From Corydoras sp. C115 (taxonomy: Eukaryota; Chordata; Actinopteri; Siluriformes; Callichthyidae), in NCBI GenBank assembly GCA_019802505.1, contig JAFMOC010000003.1, positions 223,501 through 287,500 of the forward strand: a stretch of DNA of 64,000 bases, read 5' to 3'. The notes beneath the pieces were generated by a model. That model searched no databases. It was not told where the DNA came from and saw nothing but the letters and a program-made list of their open reading frames with translations. This document shows positions 9,794 through 22,090 of this stretch, one piece after another. Position numbers and translations under genes: made by a program. Positions within the stretch are counted from its first letter, which is position 1. The number at the start of each line of letters is the position of its first letter.

Positions 9794-10150
9794 ATGAATG
9801 TGGCACATGTTTTTATATAATGTATTTTCCACATTTTGTCAAACCTTGTATAAAAATGGTAACTGCTGAAAACTGTGCAGCTGGAATTGAAAGAGATTCT
9901 GAACATAATTTTGCTGACTGGTGTTCAAACGTCTGCATAATTCTGAATGTGATTGTGATCAATTCTTTAATATGTAAATGTCAAGAACCTGTGTTTACCT
10001 CCTGCTGCTGTGTTTGTATGACCACTGTGCCAAATATGCATCAAGTAGAAATACAGATGTGTGTGTGTATAGTGCAGATATTATGTTACAGAATATAGAT
10101 CATACTAAAAGTGACTTTAGTATCATTTGGTACTAAATCATTTGGTATCT
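9041..10150. repeat. Local tandem duplication, second unit with insertion
   Basis: Part A' (9041-9258) follows part B of the first unit without a gap. Part B' (9965-10150) is separated from A' by about 700 bases that include a Tc1-like terminus-like sequence (AATCAAAAGTTTGGACATTC near 9581) and the (AT)n tract. The first unit lacks that insert. Confidence 0.8.
9720..9789. repeat. (AT)n microsatellite
   Basis: About 34 perfect AT units inside the second duplication unit. Confidence 0.97.
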
Positions 10151-10985
10151 TTAAGTCTGCTAATTTATTTATTTATTTTTCTTTCACAATTTTCTGTTTT
10201 TATACGAGTGGTCCAAGTGTACCGGGCCAAGCAGGTGCATTACCAAGCCACATGGATCAGCAATATAATATAATAAACTTATGACAAAATAATAATCCAG
10301 CATTTACCTGTCTGTGCAGTAATTCTTACAACTTACAATTAGCACCCATGCTAATTGACAGATTTTGAACTTTGAGAGATTTTTGCACACATACCACTCA
10401 CTTACCACCGTGGTTAAGATGTTTTGCCCTCCAACGTTGTATTGGTTGATTAACTGGCATTTAAAGATAAAATAAAGAAACTTAGAAACAAATGACAGTT
10501 TCTTTGAAATTATGTTTGAGAACGTGCTGTTTTATGAAGTTCAGGACTAAAACGGAGACAGAATAGCCAGAATGTTGCTGCCTTTTCTTATGTTTCATCT
10601 CAGAGAAGAGGAAACAGGAGGAAACATGAAATTAAACAATGAGCATAAAGGAACATGCTGCAGGTGTCATTGTTTTCCATCAACCTTGAGAAAAACAAGA
10701 TCAGGGCTCCCAATGATACAGCGACCATGTGCAGAAAATATAAACTCTGATTTAATATGTTGATATTAGACCTACATAAACTACAGTGTTAAAGTATGAC
10801 TATAGCAAACTTCCAAATGAATATTCTGTTGTCTTAAGGAGGGCTGGGACAAATGTTCTTCATGTTAAATCAGTCTGTGGTGACCAAAAGGTTTGGGATT
10901 GTAGTCCAATAAAATAAGTGTTTTTAGGGAATGCAACATATTATGATTGACATTCGACCTGTCCAACAAGTGCATGTTTGTCAAA
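10151..10985. other. Unique intronic sequence
   Basis: No feature recognised. A 63-codon open stretch at 10572-10763 has no recognisable domain. Confidence 0.45.
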
Positions 10986-10989
10986 AGCT

Positions 10990-11235
10990 GTTTATGTAAT
11001 TGTGTAACAGGGTACTGGTGAAAAACAGGCTACTGTTGGCCAGAGGAGGAGGAGAAGACTGGAAAGAAAGTAACCGCCAGGCGGAAGTAGGAGAGGAAAG
11101 CCAAAGAGGAGGTTTATTGATGTGAGGGAGGACATGCAGGCAGTTGATGCGACACAGGAAGGTAGTCAGCACAGGGTGAGATGGAGAATAATGATCTGCT
11201 GTGGTGACCCCAATGGGAAGTACTGAAGAAAGAAG
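10990..11235 (+). pseudogene. LINE 3'-end fragment, RTE-like
   Basis: The block GAGGGAGGACATGCAGGCAG, then GTGAGATGGAGAATAATGAT and CTGCTGTGGTGACCCCAATG, matches the C-terminal end of fish RTE-type reverse transcriptases (VREDMQ, RWRxMIxCGDP). It is short and interrupted by frame breaks. Clade assignment is from memory. Confidence 0.55.
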
Positions 11236-11620
11236 AAAAACAGTTTTAATACCAAAGAACTAAGCCTTGTTTGTAGAGGAATGTCCAAATAAAGATCTGA
11301 TTTTATTTTTAAAAGTGCAGGCTGTCCAATCAGAACTTAAATAATTAATAAAGTAATAATTTTTTCAGTTTAAAAAAACATATCTAAATAACCGTTGCAC
11401 TCATCCAGTTATGTTTAGAAGTTAACAAAGCCTCATTGTGCAAGTAGTGCTCTGTGAATTTAAACAGTTGTAAAGAGCTGCAAATACTTAAAAAATCTCA
11501 CATTAATAGATCATAGGGAATTTGAGAAAAGTAGTGAAATTTTAAAACCTGTTCCTTTTATACACTGTCTGGATGTATCCAAGATAATTGGATAATTACT
11601 GCATTATGTATGGTTTTACA
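11236..11620. other. Unique intronic sequence
   Basis: AT-rich; nothing recognised. Confidence 0.5.
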
Positions 11621-11624
11621 CATG

Positions 11625-11705
11625 GATTGACCACCATAGAGTCCAGACATGAACCCTATTGAAAATCTTTGGGATGTGCTGGAGAAGACTTTCTACAAGT
11701 TCTAA
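11625..11705 (+). pseudogene. Tc1-like transposase C-terminal scrap
   Basis: The forward frame reads SPDMNPIENLWDVLEKTF, the region around the last acidic residue of the DD34E catalytic triad in Tc1/mariner transposases (SPDLNPIENLWxxLK). Nothing else of the protein is nearby. Confidence 0.75.
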
Positions 11706-11959
11706 ATCTCCCATCAATACGAGTTCTTAAGGCGAAATGAATGCTATTTTAGACAGAAGTAAATGTGACACTGCAGAACCTCGTGGAAATGCCACAGTAA
11801 ATGTGCGTTGTAATCACACTAAAATTGATTTAAAGTGGAATTGGTGCCATTGCCATTCATGTGTGTACATGAGACCAATTCCCCATGCTGGTCTCACTAT
11901 TGGTGCTTTTCTAGTTTTAATTTCTCTCTTTATCTTTTTTTTGGCTATTCTTGATTTAG

Positions 11960-12265
11960 AGGTCGCCCCAGCAGAAAGATCTGCATATGCATTTTGGCAC
12001 AGTTTTACACTGGATGCCCTTCCTGAAGCAACCTTTGATTTATTTTTATTTTTTTTTTCTTAGCTTGGGGCTCCAACAGCTAGGACATTTGGTATCTTCA
12101 ATTTACAGTGGGCTTGTCTTTGGAATGTGGAATGACCTTGGAGAAAACCCACACAAGCAAACGTGCTGACCCAATACAGAAAGAATCCGTGTTCATTCGT
12201 GCATTAAGAAATCGAACTTAGGACCTTTTTGCTGTAAGGTTGATCACTGTGCTACAGTGCTGCTT
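11960..12265 (-). mobile_element. Diverged DANA-like SINE
   Basis: Read on the reverse strand, the head (GCAGCACTGTAGCACAG), a B-box region (AGTTCGATTTC) and a core remnant are visible. The other end has ACTGGATGCCCTTCCTGAAG, which resembles the DANA region reading GCAGGAAGGGCATCC on the other strand. It is older and different from SINE-A. Confidence 0.55.
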
Positions 12266-13907
12266 CCCCCGACCATGTTCTTTTATTATTTCTGAACTGG
12301 TTAAAGCTTAAGATTAAGTATACACTATATATATAATATATATTAAATGGTTAATTCAAAGCAAAACTAGCTAATTGTTAAGTGAATTGTTGATATTTTA
12401 TTTTTGGGGGCAGTGTTTTTTTATTTTACTGATTTTATTTTGTCTTCTTCTGTAATATTACTTGGGAGACAAATTTGATTTATTGAGATCTTACTGTGAT
12501 TCGTTGCTTTTGTCTGCTGGGATGATATTTTCAGTGTTTAATAAATATTTTTTATGTTATTTAAGGTTTTATTCAAGGAATATTTTTCTTTGTTCTTCGA
12601 AAATCAAGACAGAATTATGTGAATCTGGTAAAAGATGACCAAATGATTAAATCACATTTGGCTTTGACCAGCAATGTTGACCAGCATGTCCCTTTATTTT
12701 GCAATATCATATCAGTTTAATTTGTTTGTTTTTATTAATGTGATTAATTAAACAGTTTTAATAACAGCTCTGGATTTGATGGTTATTGGCGGTGACAGGT
12801 GCACACAGCTAAAAGGATCAGTGCTCAAGTAAACACTAAAGTATCAGCAATGCTCGCTCTTGTCAAATCTTATTAGTCAGTCTGTATGCTACAGCACAGT
12901 TGTATAGAGGACTGTGCTTTTGCTTCCCAACCTGCTTTCCTTTCTCCTTTGTGACACCTCTAAAAAGAAATTCCTTTTTTGTTCCTGTGTTTTATTTATT
13001 AGTATTCAAGATGACAAACATGCATGGTATTTAGCAGCAGTGAAATCTCACTGACTGACAAAGTAGTGACGTCAGAAATAATAACTCCTTAAGCATTACA
13101 TTAGAAACAGAATACCCCAGTAATGGGCTTTTGTTCTTCGTTGCACAACATTGACATAAAGTACTTCTCAAAAGTTTGAGGTCACTCGGATGTTTTTAAA
13201 TCTATGTTCATGGTAACTTGTAAAGAACATTGAGAACGTCTGCTCTCCCAGAGATTGTGGAAAAATGTATTTTGTTGAGTAATGGTTTTATCAGACCATA
13301 TTTGACTGAAGACCCCCTACTATACAGCCCCAGGGTTTACTGGCTTATTTTTTTTGCAAGGTGTTTACATGAGTTGCGCATTACTATTTGCAACGGGGAC
13401 ATTGCCATCACAAATGCTTTAATCCTCAAGTGCGCTAAGGTCGAATGCCTCGCTAAAGTGCTGGAAACGTACGACTAATGGCATTAGATGGGGACACATC
13501 CCCATCGTTAAAATGTCCCCTTTCTGAGTTTTAAGTTCATCTCGCATCATGTAAGATAAATGGGCTCTCCGCAGGCAACTTGTCTGACCCATCTGTCTAC
13601 CCATCAAGCCTGGAGAGAAGCAGCACGCTGTGATGCCCCTCACGAGGTTTTGTTTATGCTGCCCATGGGATTTTTTTTTCCAGTATTAAAAAATCCGTAA
13701 GAACATTGATATGAAAAAGAACTTTTAAAATCTTTTATTGGTTTGTGGCTTATGCTATGCTTCAGCAAAACCAATGACCAAATGTCTCGACTAATAAAAT
13801 GTGCGATTTTGGGTCGATTCACATCGTGGCATTTTAAAAAGTTTTATTTTTGTTGTCGTTCCAGAATCGTCTGCACGTCCTAAGTTTAATATTATTATTT
13901 TTTATTA
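12266..13907. other. Unique intronic sequence
   Basis: No gene or clear repeat. A short AT-rich tract lies near 12320-12350. CTCAAAAGTTTGAGGTCACT near 13166 resembles a Tc1-like terminus but is isolated. Confidence 0.45.
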
Positions 13908-14258
13908 TTATCCATCCAGCCATTATCTTCCACTTTATCCTCTATTAAGGTCGCGGTGGGGTTCCCCATGCCCATCCAGGGGAGAACGTTTCGGGCACTG
14001 GGCAGATACACCCAGGACAGGGCATCAATCTATCGCTGGGCACACAGACAGACACACAAACCCTCTCTCTATATGGGGCAATTTGGAGAATTCAATTGAA
14101 CTTGATCCATGTTTTTGGACTGTGGGCGGAAACCGGAGAACCCGGAGGAAACCCGCGTGGACACGGGGAGAACATGGAAACTCCACCCAGATTGGGATTC
14201 GAACCGGGAATCCCTAGAGCTGAGAGAACATGCTAACCACTAAGCCACCGTGCTGCCC
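13908..14258 (-). mobile_element. SINE-A, full length
   Basis: It runs from tail (CCATTATCTTCCACTTTATC) to head (CCACCGTGCTGCCC), with intact core and B box (GATTCGAACC on this strand). It entered an ATT-rich tract, which hides any target duplication. Confidence 0.88.
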
Positions 14259-14274
14259 AGGCAGAATGAAGATA

Positions 14275-14446
14275 AAGGAAATTTTGAATGAATTCCAATT
14301 CACCTTGAATCCATAATTTTGGTCTTTGAGGAAAACCGGAGAACCTGAGGAAAACTGAGACAGAGACAGGGAGAACATGGAACCTCCACCCAGATCAGAA
14401 TTCAAACTGGACCCCCAGCACTGAGAGGCGGACGTGCTAACTATTA
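14275..14446 (-). mobile_element. SINE-A, tail-truncated
   Basis: Only the core and head side remain (TTCACCTTGAATCCATAATT to GAGGCGGACGTGCTAAC), in the same orientation as its neighbour. Confidence 0.72.
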
Positions 14447-15050
14447 TTATATAAGGATTAATGAATCTTACTCACTGGAATCTGATTTGCAGACGAGCGA
14501 GTGCTGGAACTGCGCAGATGATGTCTTTCATGTCAAGGCCATGGATTTGTTGCACTTCAATTTCCACAAAATTGCTTGCTTTCATGTGAAGGTTCACTCT
14601 CCGCTTTTTGCTTCTTCAGCATTATTTATATAATGTATAGCCCACATGTCTTCGCACCTCTGCCTGCTCCGTTCTATGACAAATCTATTGGAGAAAAGCC
14701 ACAAACATCATCAGTACTGCTACTGGGCAGGCCGTTCAGGGTCACTGTAACATGTTCAGCTGTTCTCTGCTTCATCCGGAACAACCTGCAGCTATTGAAA
14801 TCAGCAGCACAGCTTTTTAAAATGATCCTTCTGATCTGACAGCTCCTGTGACAGTTGACTGTGGCTAGCGGAGCAAAGATTACTAGTGCGGTCTTGGCCG
14901 TCAGCATGAGTTATTAATCTGGTCTTCAGAGCTTTTAGGCTATAAAAACCATAGCTGTGGAACTGATGGCATGCCAGACCAACAAACTTGTAACGGCCTC
15001 TTAATGCCTGGTATAAAGAACGTGTATTGGCATATGCAGCTTGGTCAGTA
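14447..15050. other. Unique intronic sequence
   Basis: Nothing recognised. Confidence 0.45.
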
Positions 15051-15054
15051 TATC

Positions 15055-15253
15055 TGAATGAAGTTTCCATGTTCTCCTCGTGTCCACAAGGGTTTTCTAT
15101 GGGTTCTCCGGTTTCCTCCCACAGTCCAAATACATGGATTCAAGGTGAATTGTTTCTATATACGTAGTGTGTATGAGTGAGTGTGTGAGATGTATCTGTC
15201 CAGGACCAAAACCTTCTTCGCTGGATGGCCATGGGAATCAGTCTAAGATAATG
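15055..15253 (+). mobile_element. SINE-A, partial
   Basis: It starts at GAATGAAGTTTCCATG and ends near CTAAGATAATG. The head and most of the middle are lost or shortened. Confidence 0.72.
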
Positions 15254-15282
15254 CACTGGTTTTAAAAATGAATTGATTATTC

Positions 15283-15532
15283 ATTCATTCATTCATTATC
15301 TCCCGCTTTTCTCCTCTATTAGGGTCACGGTGGGGCTCGCTGGGCACACACTCACTCACACAGACACACTCTATATGGGGCAATTTGGAGAATTCAATTG
15401 ACTTGATCCATGTTTTTGGACTGTGGGAGCAAACCGGAGAACTCGGAGGAAACCCACGCAGATGGGAATTCGAACCGGGAATCCCATGCGCAGAGAGGCG
15501 AACGTGCTAACCACTAAACCACCATGCCGCCA
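15283..15532 (-). mobile_element. SINE-A, shortened
   Basis: The tail starts in an ATTC repeat (CATTCATTCATTCATTATCT). The block between GGTGGGGCTCGCTGGGCAC and the full-length consensus lacks the CCATCCAGGGGAGAACG part. The head ends at CCACCATGCCGCC. Confidence 0.8.
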
Positions 15533-15612
15533 TGAATTGATTAGTCATATTTAATAAACTATTTATTCAGTTTCCTTATTTTAAAGATTTTAAATTACAA
15601 GATTACTTTATA

Positions 15613-15862
15613 GGGCATCACGGTGGCATTATTGTTATGTCCACCTCTCAGCCCTGGAGATCTAGGTTTGAATCTCAATCTGGCTGGAGTTTCCATGGTT
15701 TTTGTTCTCGTATCCTCGTGAGTTCTTCCTCCACAGTCCAAAAACATGGATTCAAAGAGAACTATCTCTATTTAGTGTGTTCGCCAAGTGATGGATTGAC
15801 ATCCTGTGTGTATCTGCCCAGCGCCCGAAATATTCTCCTTTGATTGGCATGGGGAAATTATG
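15613..15862 (+). mobile_element. SINE-A, tail-truncated
   Basis: Head GGCATCACGGTGGCATTATT, a degraded B box, core, then an end at GATTGGCATGGGGAAA. Third of four alternating copies. Confidence 0.75.
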
Positions 15863-15952
15863 GATTACAAGATTTCTTTAACAGGATGTTAATTATATGT
15901 ACATCAGTTAATTACTGGATGCATTTACAGCAGTATGTTTTTCCATCCATCC

Positions 15953-16185
15953 ATCCATTATCTTCCACCCATCCAGGGGAGAACGTCAGGGGCGCCAATC
16001 ACGCACACACTCACTCACACACACCACACACACACACTATATGGGGCAATTTGGAGAATTCAATTGACTTGATCCATGTTTTTGGACTTGGAGAACTTGG
16101 AAACTCCTCCCAGATTGGGATTCGAACCAGGAATCCCTAGCACTGAGAGGAGAACATGCTAACCACTAAGCCACCATGCCACCCT
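15953..16185 (-). mobile_element. SINE-A, shortened, with target-site duplication
   Basis: GCAGTATGTTTTT at 15940-15952 matches GCAGTATGTTCTT at 16186-16198 (12 of 13). Internal deletions remove the GCGGTGGGG block and part of the core. Confidence 0.85.
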
Positions 16186-16198
16186 GCAGTATGTTCTT

Positions 16199-16870
16199 AT
16201 TGAAATAAATACACTATGTTCATGCAATAGGAATTTCTAAATAATACTTAATAGATTTAATTCATACACATACCAATAATGTAGCTGTATGGTGATCTGT
16301 GTATTTATTTTTATTGTTGTTCTTTTCTCATCACCACCACCATCAGTAATCTGCACATCAGAGAAAGTGCTTCAGTTGAGATGATCGTTCTTTGCTGCAT
16401 TTCAGAACGTTAGAGAAATATGTGGCCAGGGACGGGATCATGCATGTGGGTAGATCTGTCAGCAGACAATACAACTTGCAAAAGCCTTCCTGACGTTTTG
16501 TCAGTTGCAGACACTGGCAAGTGGGACAAAAGATGAAAACTGCCACTATCGTAGCCCAAAGCCTCAACATGTGAGCACTCCATTCAAAATCTGCATTGAT
16601 TTTATTTTTTCATCTACACGTTTTACGTAGACAACCTCTTATCTTGGAGGATACACATGCCCTTGGTGTTTTATGAAATAACTTCGTTACACAAGAGCGT
16701 ATCATGAGTCATTCTCTTACGAAATAACTCAAATAGCACTGAAGAGTCAGCTGTTGAATTTATTAAACGTTGTGGTGTGACCTTAATTCCAGTATTGAAT
16801 TATTAAGTCGTCCCATCGAAGCCAGCTTACTGCTTGATGTTTTTGGTTTTCTTTTTTTCTTCCAAGTCTT
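16199..16870. other. Unique intronic sequence
   Basis: Nothing recognised. Confidence 0.45.
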
Positions 16871-16875
16871 TAGAA

Positions 16876-17125
16876 TGGGCAACATGGTGTAGTGGTTAAC
16901 ACGTACACCTCTCAGCGCTGGGGATCCAGGTTCGAATCCCGATCTGGGTGGAGTTTCCATGTTCTCCTCGTGTCCATGTGGTTTCCTCCTGGTTCTCCAG
17001 TTTCCTCCCATAGTTCAAAAACATGGATTCAAGGTGAATTGGCTGCCTCCATATAGTGTGTCTGTGTGAGTAAGTGTTCCCAGCAATAGATTGGTGCCCT
17101 TTCCTTGGTGCCCTGGATAGACATG
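16876..17125 (+). mobile_element. SINE-A, 3' truncated
   Basis: Good head (GGGCAACATGGTGTAGTGG) and perfect B box (GGTTCGAATCCC). It fades after CCTGGATAGACATGTGG, so the tail is missing. Confidence 0.78.
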
Positions 17126-17329
17126 TGGAAGCCATAACTGCCTATCAACACTATAGCAACCACTTAGTAACTCCTTATAGGATATAATATCTGCTCTACA
17201 ACACCACAACAACCACCTGGATTATGATGATAAAGTAGCTTCTGAGTAGTTAAGGTATTTTTTCCATATTTGTGTAACGTAGAGTGCTAAATTTCTCTGG
17301 TAGCTGTTGTATAGTGAAGCTTTGTTTAT

Positions 17330-17623
17330 CCATCCATTCATTATCTTCCGCTTTATCCTATATCAGGGTCGCGGGGGGGTTCCCCATGCCCATCTAGAGG
17401 CCCGTCTCGGGCTCTGGGCAGATACACCCAGGACAGGGCGCCAATCTATCACTGGGCACACACTCACTCACATAAACACACTCTATATGGGGCAATTTGG
17501 AGAATTCAATTGACTTGATCCATGTTTTTTGACTGTTGGAGGAAACCCGGAGAACCCAGAGGAAACCCGGGTTCGAACCCCTAGCGCTGAGAGGTGAACG
17601 TGCTAAACCACCGTTCCGCCCAT
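17330..17623 (-). mobile_element. SINE-A, with target-site duplication
   Basis: GCTTTGTTTAT at 17319-17329 and GCTTGGTTTAT at 17624-17634 flank it. Tail, middle, core and head are all present, with a shortened core. Confidence 0.87.
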
Positions 17624-17634
17624 GCTTGGTTTAT

Positions 17635-18283
17635 TGATGAGTAAATAATAGTTCATAAATAATTTCACAAGATACTTGCCCAACACTGTTGTTTTTTATA
17701 CAAAATAGATAGATTTTAGGAACTTTAAGGAGAAATGTAAATTAGTCATAAAGGTCATAAAGTCATAAAGGTTCAGAATGCATGTAGGGTTTCGACTCGA
17801 CATTCACAGGGAAATAAAATGATGTGAATATGCAGTACATTTGAGCACAGCTGAATGACAGGCCCCAGCATTTTAAGTCATTTTTATTGTTGTGTAAAGA
17901 TGCAGCACTGCCGGCATCGTGACACCTCCTCCAGCAGAAACGGATTAACCCGAGACAAGAGTGTTGTCTGGGTGAGGGATGAGGGGGCCACATCTCTGAA
18001 ATAAGCACTGGCACTCTTGGGAAATCAAACCCAGACAGCCACCGCTGTGGCGCCACATACCTACAACTTACAACGGCACTAAATCATGCATCATAGTCTT
18101 TATCTGGAAATATTTCCCCTGAAGTTACCACCCAGACCACTCCATTTCTGAAAACGCACGGACACCATATGCACAATTACTCGTACCTGTGTGGTTTTTC
18201 GACTCTTTTAGCCTCTAGCTGTAGTCGTGCCTTTCTCCTATAACGTTCCATTATATTCGATCAAAACGCCGGGTTAAAGTTTT
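17635..18283. other. Unique intronic sequence
   Basis: A duplicated AAAGGTCATAAAG-type motif occurs near 17746-17772; otherwise nothing recognised. Confidence 0.45.
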
Positions 18284-18725
18284 TTTGGTAGCACTTTACC
18301 TAAATCCGGTGTTCATAATGCATTATTAACACCTTTATAAACCTTTATATTGTATTCTTAATATGCCTTTGTTAATGTCTATAGATGTACATAAGCACAC
18401 TCAGGTGTTATAAGAACATGCCATAAGGCTTTATAACACAAAGTAGCATAATGCATTATAAATTATATTTTAACTGTTCATTAACTTTATTGTAGAGACC
18501 AGCGACATAAAGCCTTATAAAGTCATTTTCAGAAAAAGTGTTGTGTTCTTTAAACACAAACTTTAATTGCTCATAACAGTAAAGGCTTATAGGGTCTCTT
18601 TATAGACTTAAGGTGAAGTGTTTAAATTATCTTTTTGAAAGAGACTGCATACATAGTAGTACATAATGACTTACAAAAGTTTATAACTGCTCTTTACAGA
18701 CTTTAAGTAAACTGTAATCATCTTG
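18284..18725. mobile_element. Possible nonautonomous DNA element rich in TTATAA motifs
   Basis: The left end has GGTAGCACTTTACCTAAAT. The right end has GACTTTAAGTAAACTGTA, whose reverse complement TACAGTTTACTTAAAGTC resembles the left end. Between them CATTATAA and CTTTATAA words recur many times. It resembles the fish repeat beginning GGTAACACTTTACTT, but I cannot name the family. Confidence 0.4.
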
Positions 18726-18858
18726 CTTTAAGTAAGAATGTCTGTACATAAAAAGAATCAAAAGCTTAAATAAGTTCCTATTATAATTCATTGTCAAATT
18801 ATTATTATTTAATTTATAAAGCTTTACGAGTACCATAGAAAATGTTTGTGTGTGTATA

Positions 18859-18889
<31 letters not shown>

Positions 18890-18900
18890 CACGCATACAT

Positions 18901-19260
18901 CGTGGCACGGTGTCTTAGTGGTTAGCACGACCTCCTCTCAGCACTAGGGATTCCCGTTTCGAATCCCAATCTGGGTGGAGTTTCCATGTTCTCCCCATGT
19001 CTATGTGGGTTTCCTCTGGGTTCTCCGGTTTCCTCCCACAGCCCAAAAACATGGATCAAGTCAGTTGAGTTCTCCAAATTGCCCCCGTACTGTGTGTGTG
19101 TATGTCTGTGTGAGTGAGTGAGTGTGTGCCCAATGATGGATTGGCGTCCTGTCCTGGGTGTATCTGCCCAGCGCCCGAAACGTTCTCCCCTGGATGGGCA
19201 TGGGGAAACCTCCCAGCGACCCTAATAGAGGATAAAGTGGAAGATAATGGATGGATGGAT
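18901..19260 (+). mobile_element. SINE-A, full length, next to an AT tract
   Basis: Head CGTGGCACGGTGTCTTAGTG, B box TTTCGAATCCC, complete core and tail (GATAATGGATGGATGGATG). Short AT repeats (18858-18892) precede it. Possible 7-8 base flanks GCATACAT and GTATACAT. Confidence 0.88.
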
Positions 19261-19262
19261 GT

Positions 19263-19397
19263 ATACATCCCCATGCCCAACGTCTCGGGCTGATGCTCCC
19301 CGGACATGGCGCACATTCCATATGGGGCAATTTGGAGAATTCAATTCACCTTGATCCATGGTTTTGTACTTTGGGGGGAAACTGGAGAACCCAGAGG
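19263..19397 (-). mobile_element. SINE-A fragment, inverted against its neighbour
   Basis: From CCCATGCCCAACGTCTCGG through ATGGGGCAATTTGGAGAATT to AACCCAGAGG. The head is replaced by the TC/TA microsatellite that follows. Confidence 0.7.
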
Positions 19398-19407
19398 TGC
19401 AACCATG

Positions 19408-20222
<815 letters not shown>

Positions 20223-20565
20223 CCATCCATCCATTATCTTCCGCTTTATCCTTTATTAGGGTCGTGAGGGGGGTTCCCCATGCCCATCCAGGGGAGAACA
20301 TTTTGGGCGCTGGGCAGATACACCCAGGACAGGGCGCCAATCTATCACTGGGCACACACTCACTCACTCAGACACACCCTATATGGGGCAATTTGGAGAA
20401 TTCACTTGACCTTGATCCATGTTTTTTGATCCAAGCCGGAGAACCCGGAGGAAACCCACACGGACATGGGGAGAACATGGAAACTCCACCCAGATTGGAA
20501 CTCGAAGGATTCAACTGGGAATCCCTAGTGTTGAGAGGAGAACATGCTAACCACTAAGCCACCGT
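20223..20565 (-). mobile_element. SINE-A, full length
   Basis: All blocks from CCATCCATCCATTATCTTCC to CCACTAAGCCACCGT. The B-box area is slightly disturbed (AACTCGAAGGATTCAACTGG). Confidence 0.87.
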
Positions 20566-20629
20566 AAAAATTTGATAAAAATTATATAATTTTTTGAATT
20601 TATTTTTTTATATTTTAAGAAATCTAAAC

Positions 20630-20942
20630 TGGGTGGCACGGTGGCTTAGTGGTTAGCATGTTCTCCTCTTAGAGCTAGGGATTCCCGGTTCGAATCCTAA
20701 TCTGGGTGGAGTTTCCATGTTCTCCCGTGTCTGCGTGGGTTTCCTCCGGGTTCTCCGGTTTCCTCCCACAGTCCAAAAACATGGATCAAGGTAAATTGAA
20801 TTCTCCAAATTGCCCCATATAGAGTGTGTTTGTGTGAGTGAGTGTGTGCCCAGTGATAGATTGGCGTCCTGTCCTGGGTGTATTATTTGCCCAGCGCCCG
20901 AGACCCTAATAGAGGATAAAGTGGAAGATAATGGAATGATGG
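20630..20942 (+). mobile_element. SINE-A, full length, with target-site duplication
   Basis: AAGAAATCTAAAC (20617-20629) and AAGAAATTTAAAC (20943-20955) differ at one base. The A box, B box, core and tail are intact; the CCTGGATGGGCATGGGG block before the tail is missing. Confidence 0.92.
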
Positions 20943-20955
20943 AAGAAATTTAAAC

Positions 20956-21273
20956 ATATTCTTAACTTCATTTCAATATACTGTGATGTACATATTTTTT
21001 TACACATTGTTTTTACACTTCATCCCTCCTTGCTTGTTGATTTCACACCATAAATAATGCTGCCAGCATTTAACTTCTCAAAGGGTCTGGTGGGGTTAAT
21101 TTTTTTTTTTTTTTGATTTATGTATTTTTTTTTATGTAAGTGACGATAGCTCTATGACGTTTTTACCATGCTCACTGCATTCACACAAGAATGGCTGATG
21201 AGTCTCTCCAAAATGATTGTCCTGATGTAAATTCCTAAAAACAATCTTGTGTGGGTGTATGAATGTGTGCAAG

Positions 21274-21314
<41 letters not shown>

Positions 21315-21462
21315 ATTAGAGAAGGTGGGGAAGGCTGCATTTTATAAAATAATATAAAAAAATCATGCTTACTGGTGTCTCTGTAAAACAATTCTTTCTG
21401 TGTTACCATTTAAAGACTCACTTATTACACTGAGGTTGTTTTCCACTTTATAAACAAATTTT
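20956..21462. other. Unique sequence with (GA)n microsatellite
   Basis: The only clear feature is about 19 GA units at 21276-21313, plus T-runs near 21098-21134. Confidence 0.6.
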
Positions 21463-21690
21463 ATGTTGAACAAACATCAAAAACAAAACACTCCAGAAAT
21501 TAAACAAATCATCTATACAAAATGCTGTATTGAACATTCTCACTTAAAACACAAACACCTGCTTAAAGGTGATGAACCACCAATCTGTCAATCATGCTCC
21601 ACTTCACTACCAATAAAATACATAGTGGAATATCCTGCACTAACCACTGAAAGACGAGCTTTATACACTATAATATTGCTACATTATTAT
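21463..21690 (+). pseudogene. LINE C-terminal fragment, I-clade-like
   Basis: The forward frame contains HSHLKHKHLLKGDEPPICQS, then CSTSLPIKYIVEYPAL. This resembles the end of I-clade LINE ORF2 proteins after the RNase H region (TRLTHxxLLxGxxPPxCxxC, then LTVxHILxxCPAL). The usual His and second Cys of the last motif are replaced (KYIVEYP), so it is decayed. RT and endonuclease domains are absent. Confidence 0.6.
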
Positions 21691-21793
21691 TACTACATAT
21701 TATTGTAATAATTATTATTATTATTACATTATTATTTTTAATAAACAAAAAAATTGCAGACTTTATTTCAAACTTAAAACTTGCACATCTGTT

Positions 21794-21964
21794 GTTACAT
21801 TACATTACATTTACATTTGGTCATTTAGCAGACGCTCTTATCCAAAGCGAGGTAAACACAGGGTTAATCACAACATCCCTGGAGCAATGAGGGTTAAGGG
21901 CCTTGCTCAAGGAGCCACATTGGTAACTTCAGTGGACCTGGGATTTGAACCCCCCCAACCCCTG
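21794..21964 (-). mobile_element. SINE-B, head-truncated
   Basis: Starts with the L2-type tail on this strand (CATTTAGCAGACGCTCTTAT) and ends in the B box (GGGATTTGAACCCCC). The A box is missing. Confidence 0.85.
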
Positions 21965-22090
21965 TTGTAACAACTAACTGTAAAATCAGAATCAGATTGA
22001 TTTTGCCAAATATATTTTTCTGCTGTGTGTGTGTGTGTGTATTAAATAGGTATCTGTGTCTTGTAATTTTACGTATCAATTTTGTTATGT

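Noticed and set aside
18284..18725. piggyBac-type insertion because of many TTATAA words
   Set aside because: TTATAA words recur inside the element and do not form a TTAA duplication at both ends. The family remains unnamed.
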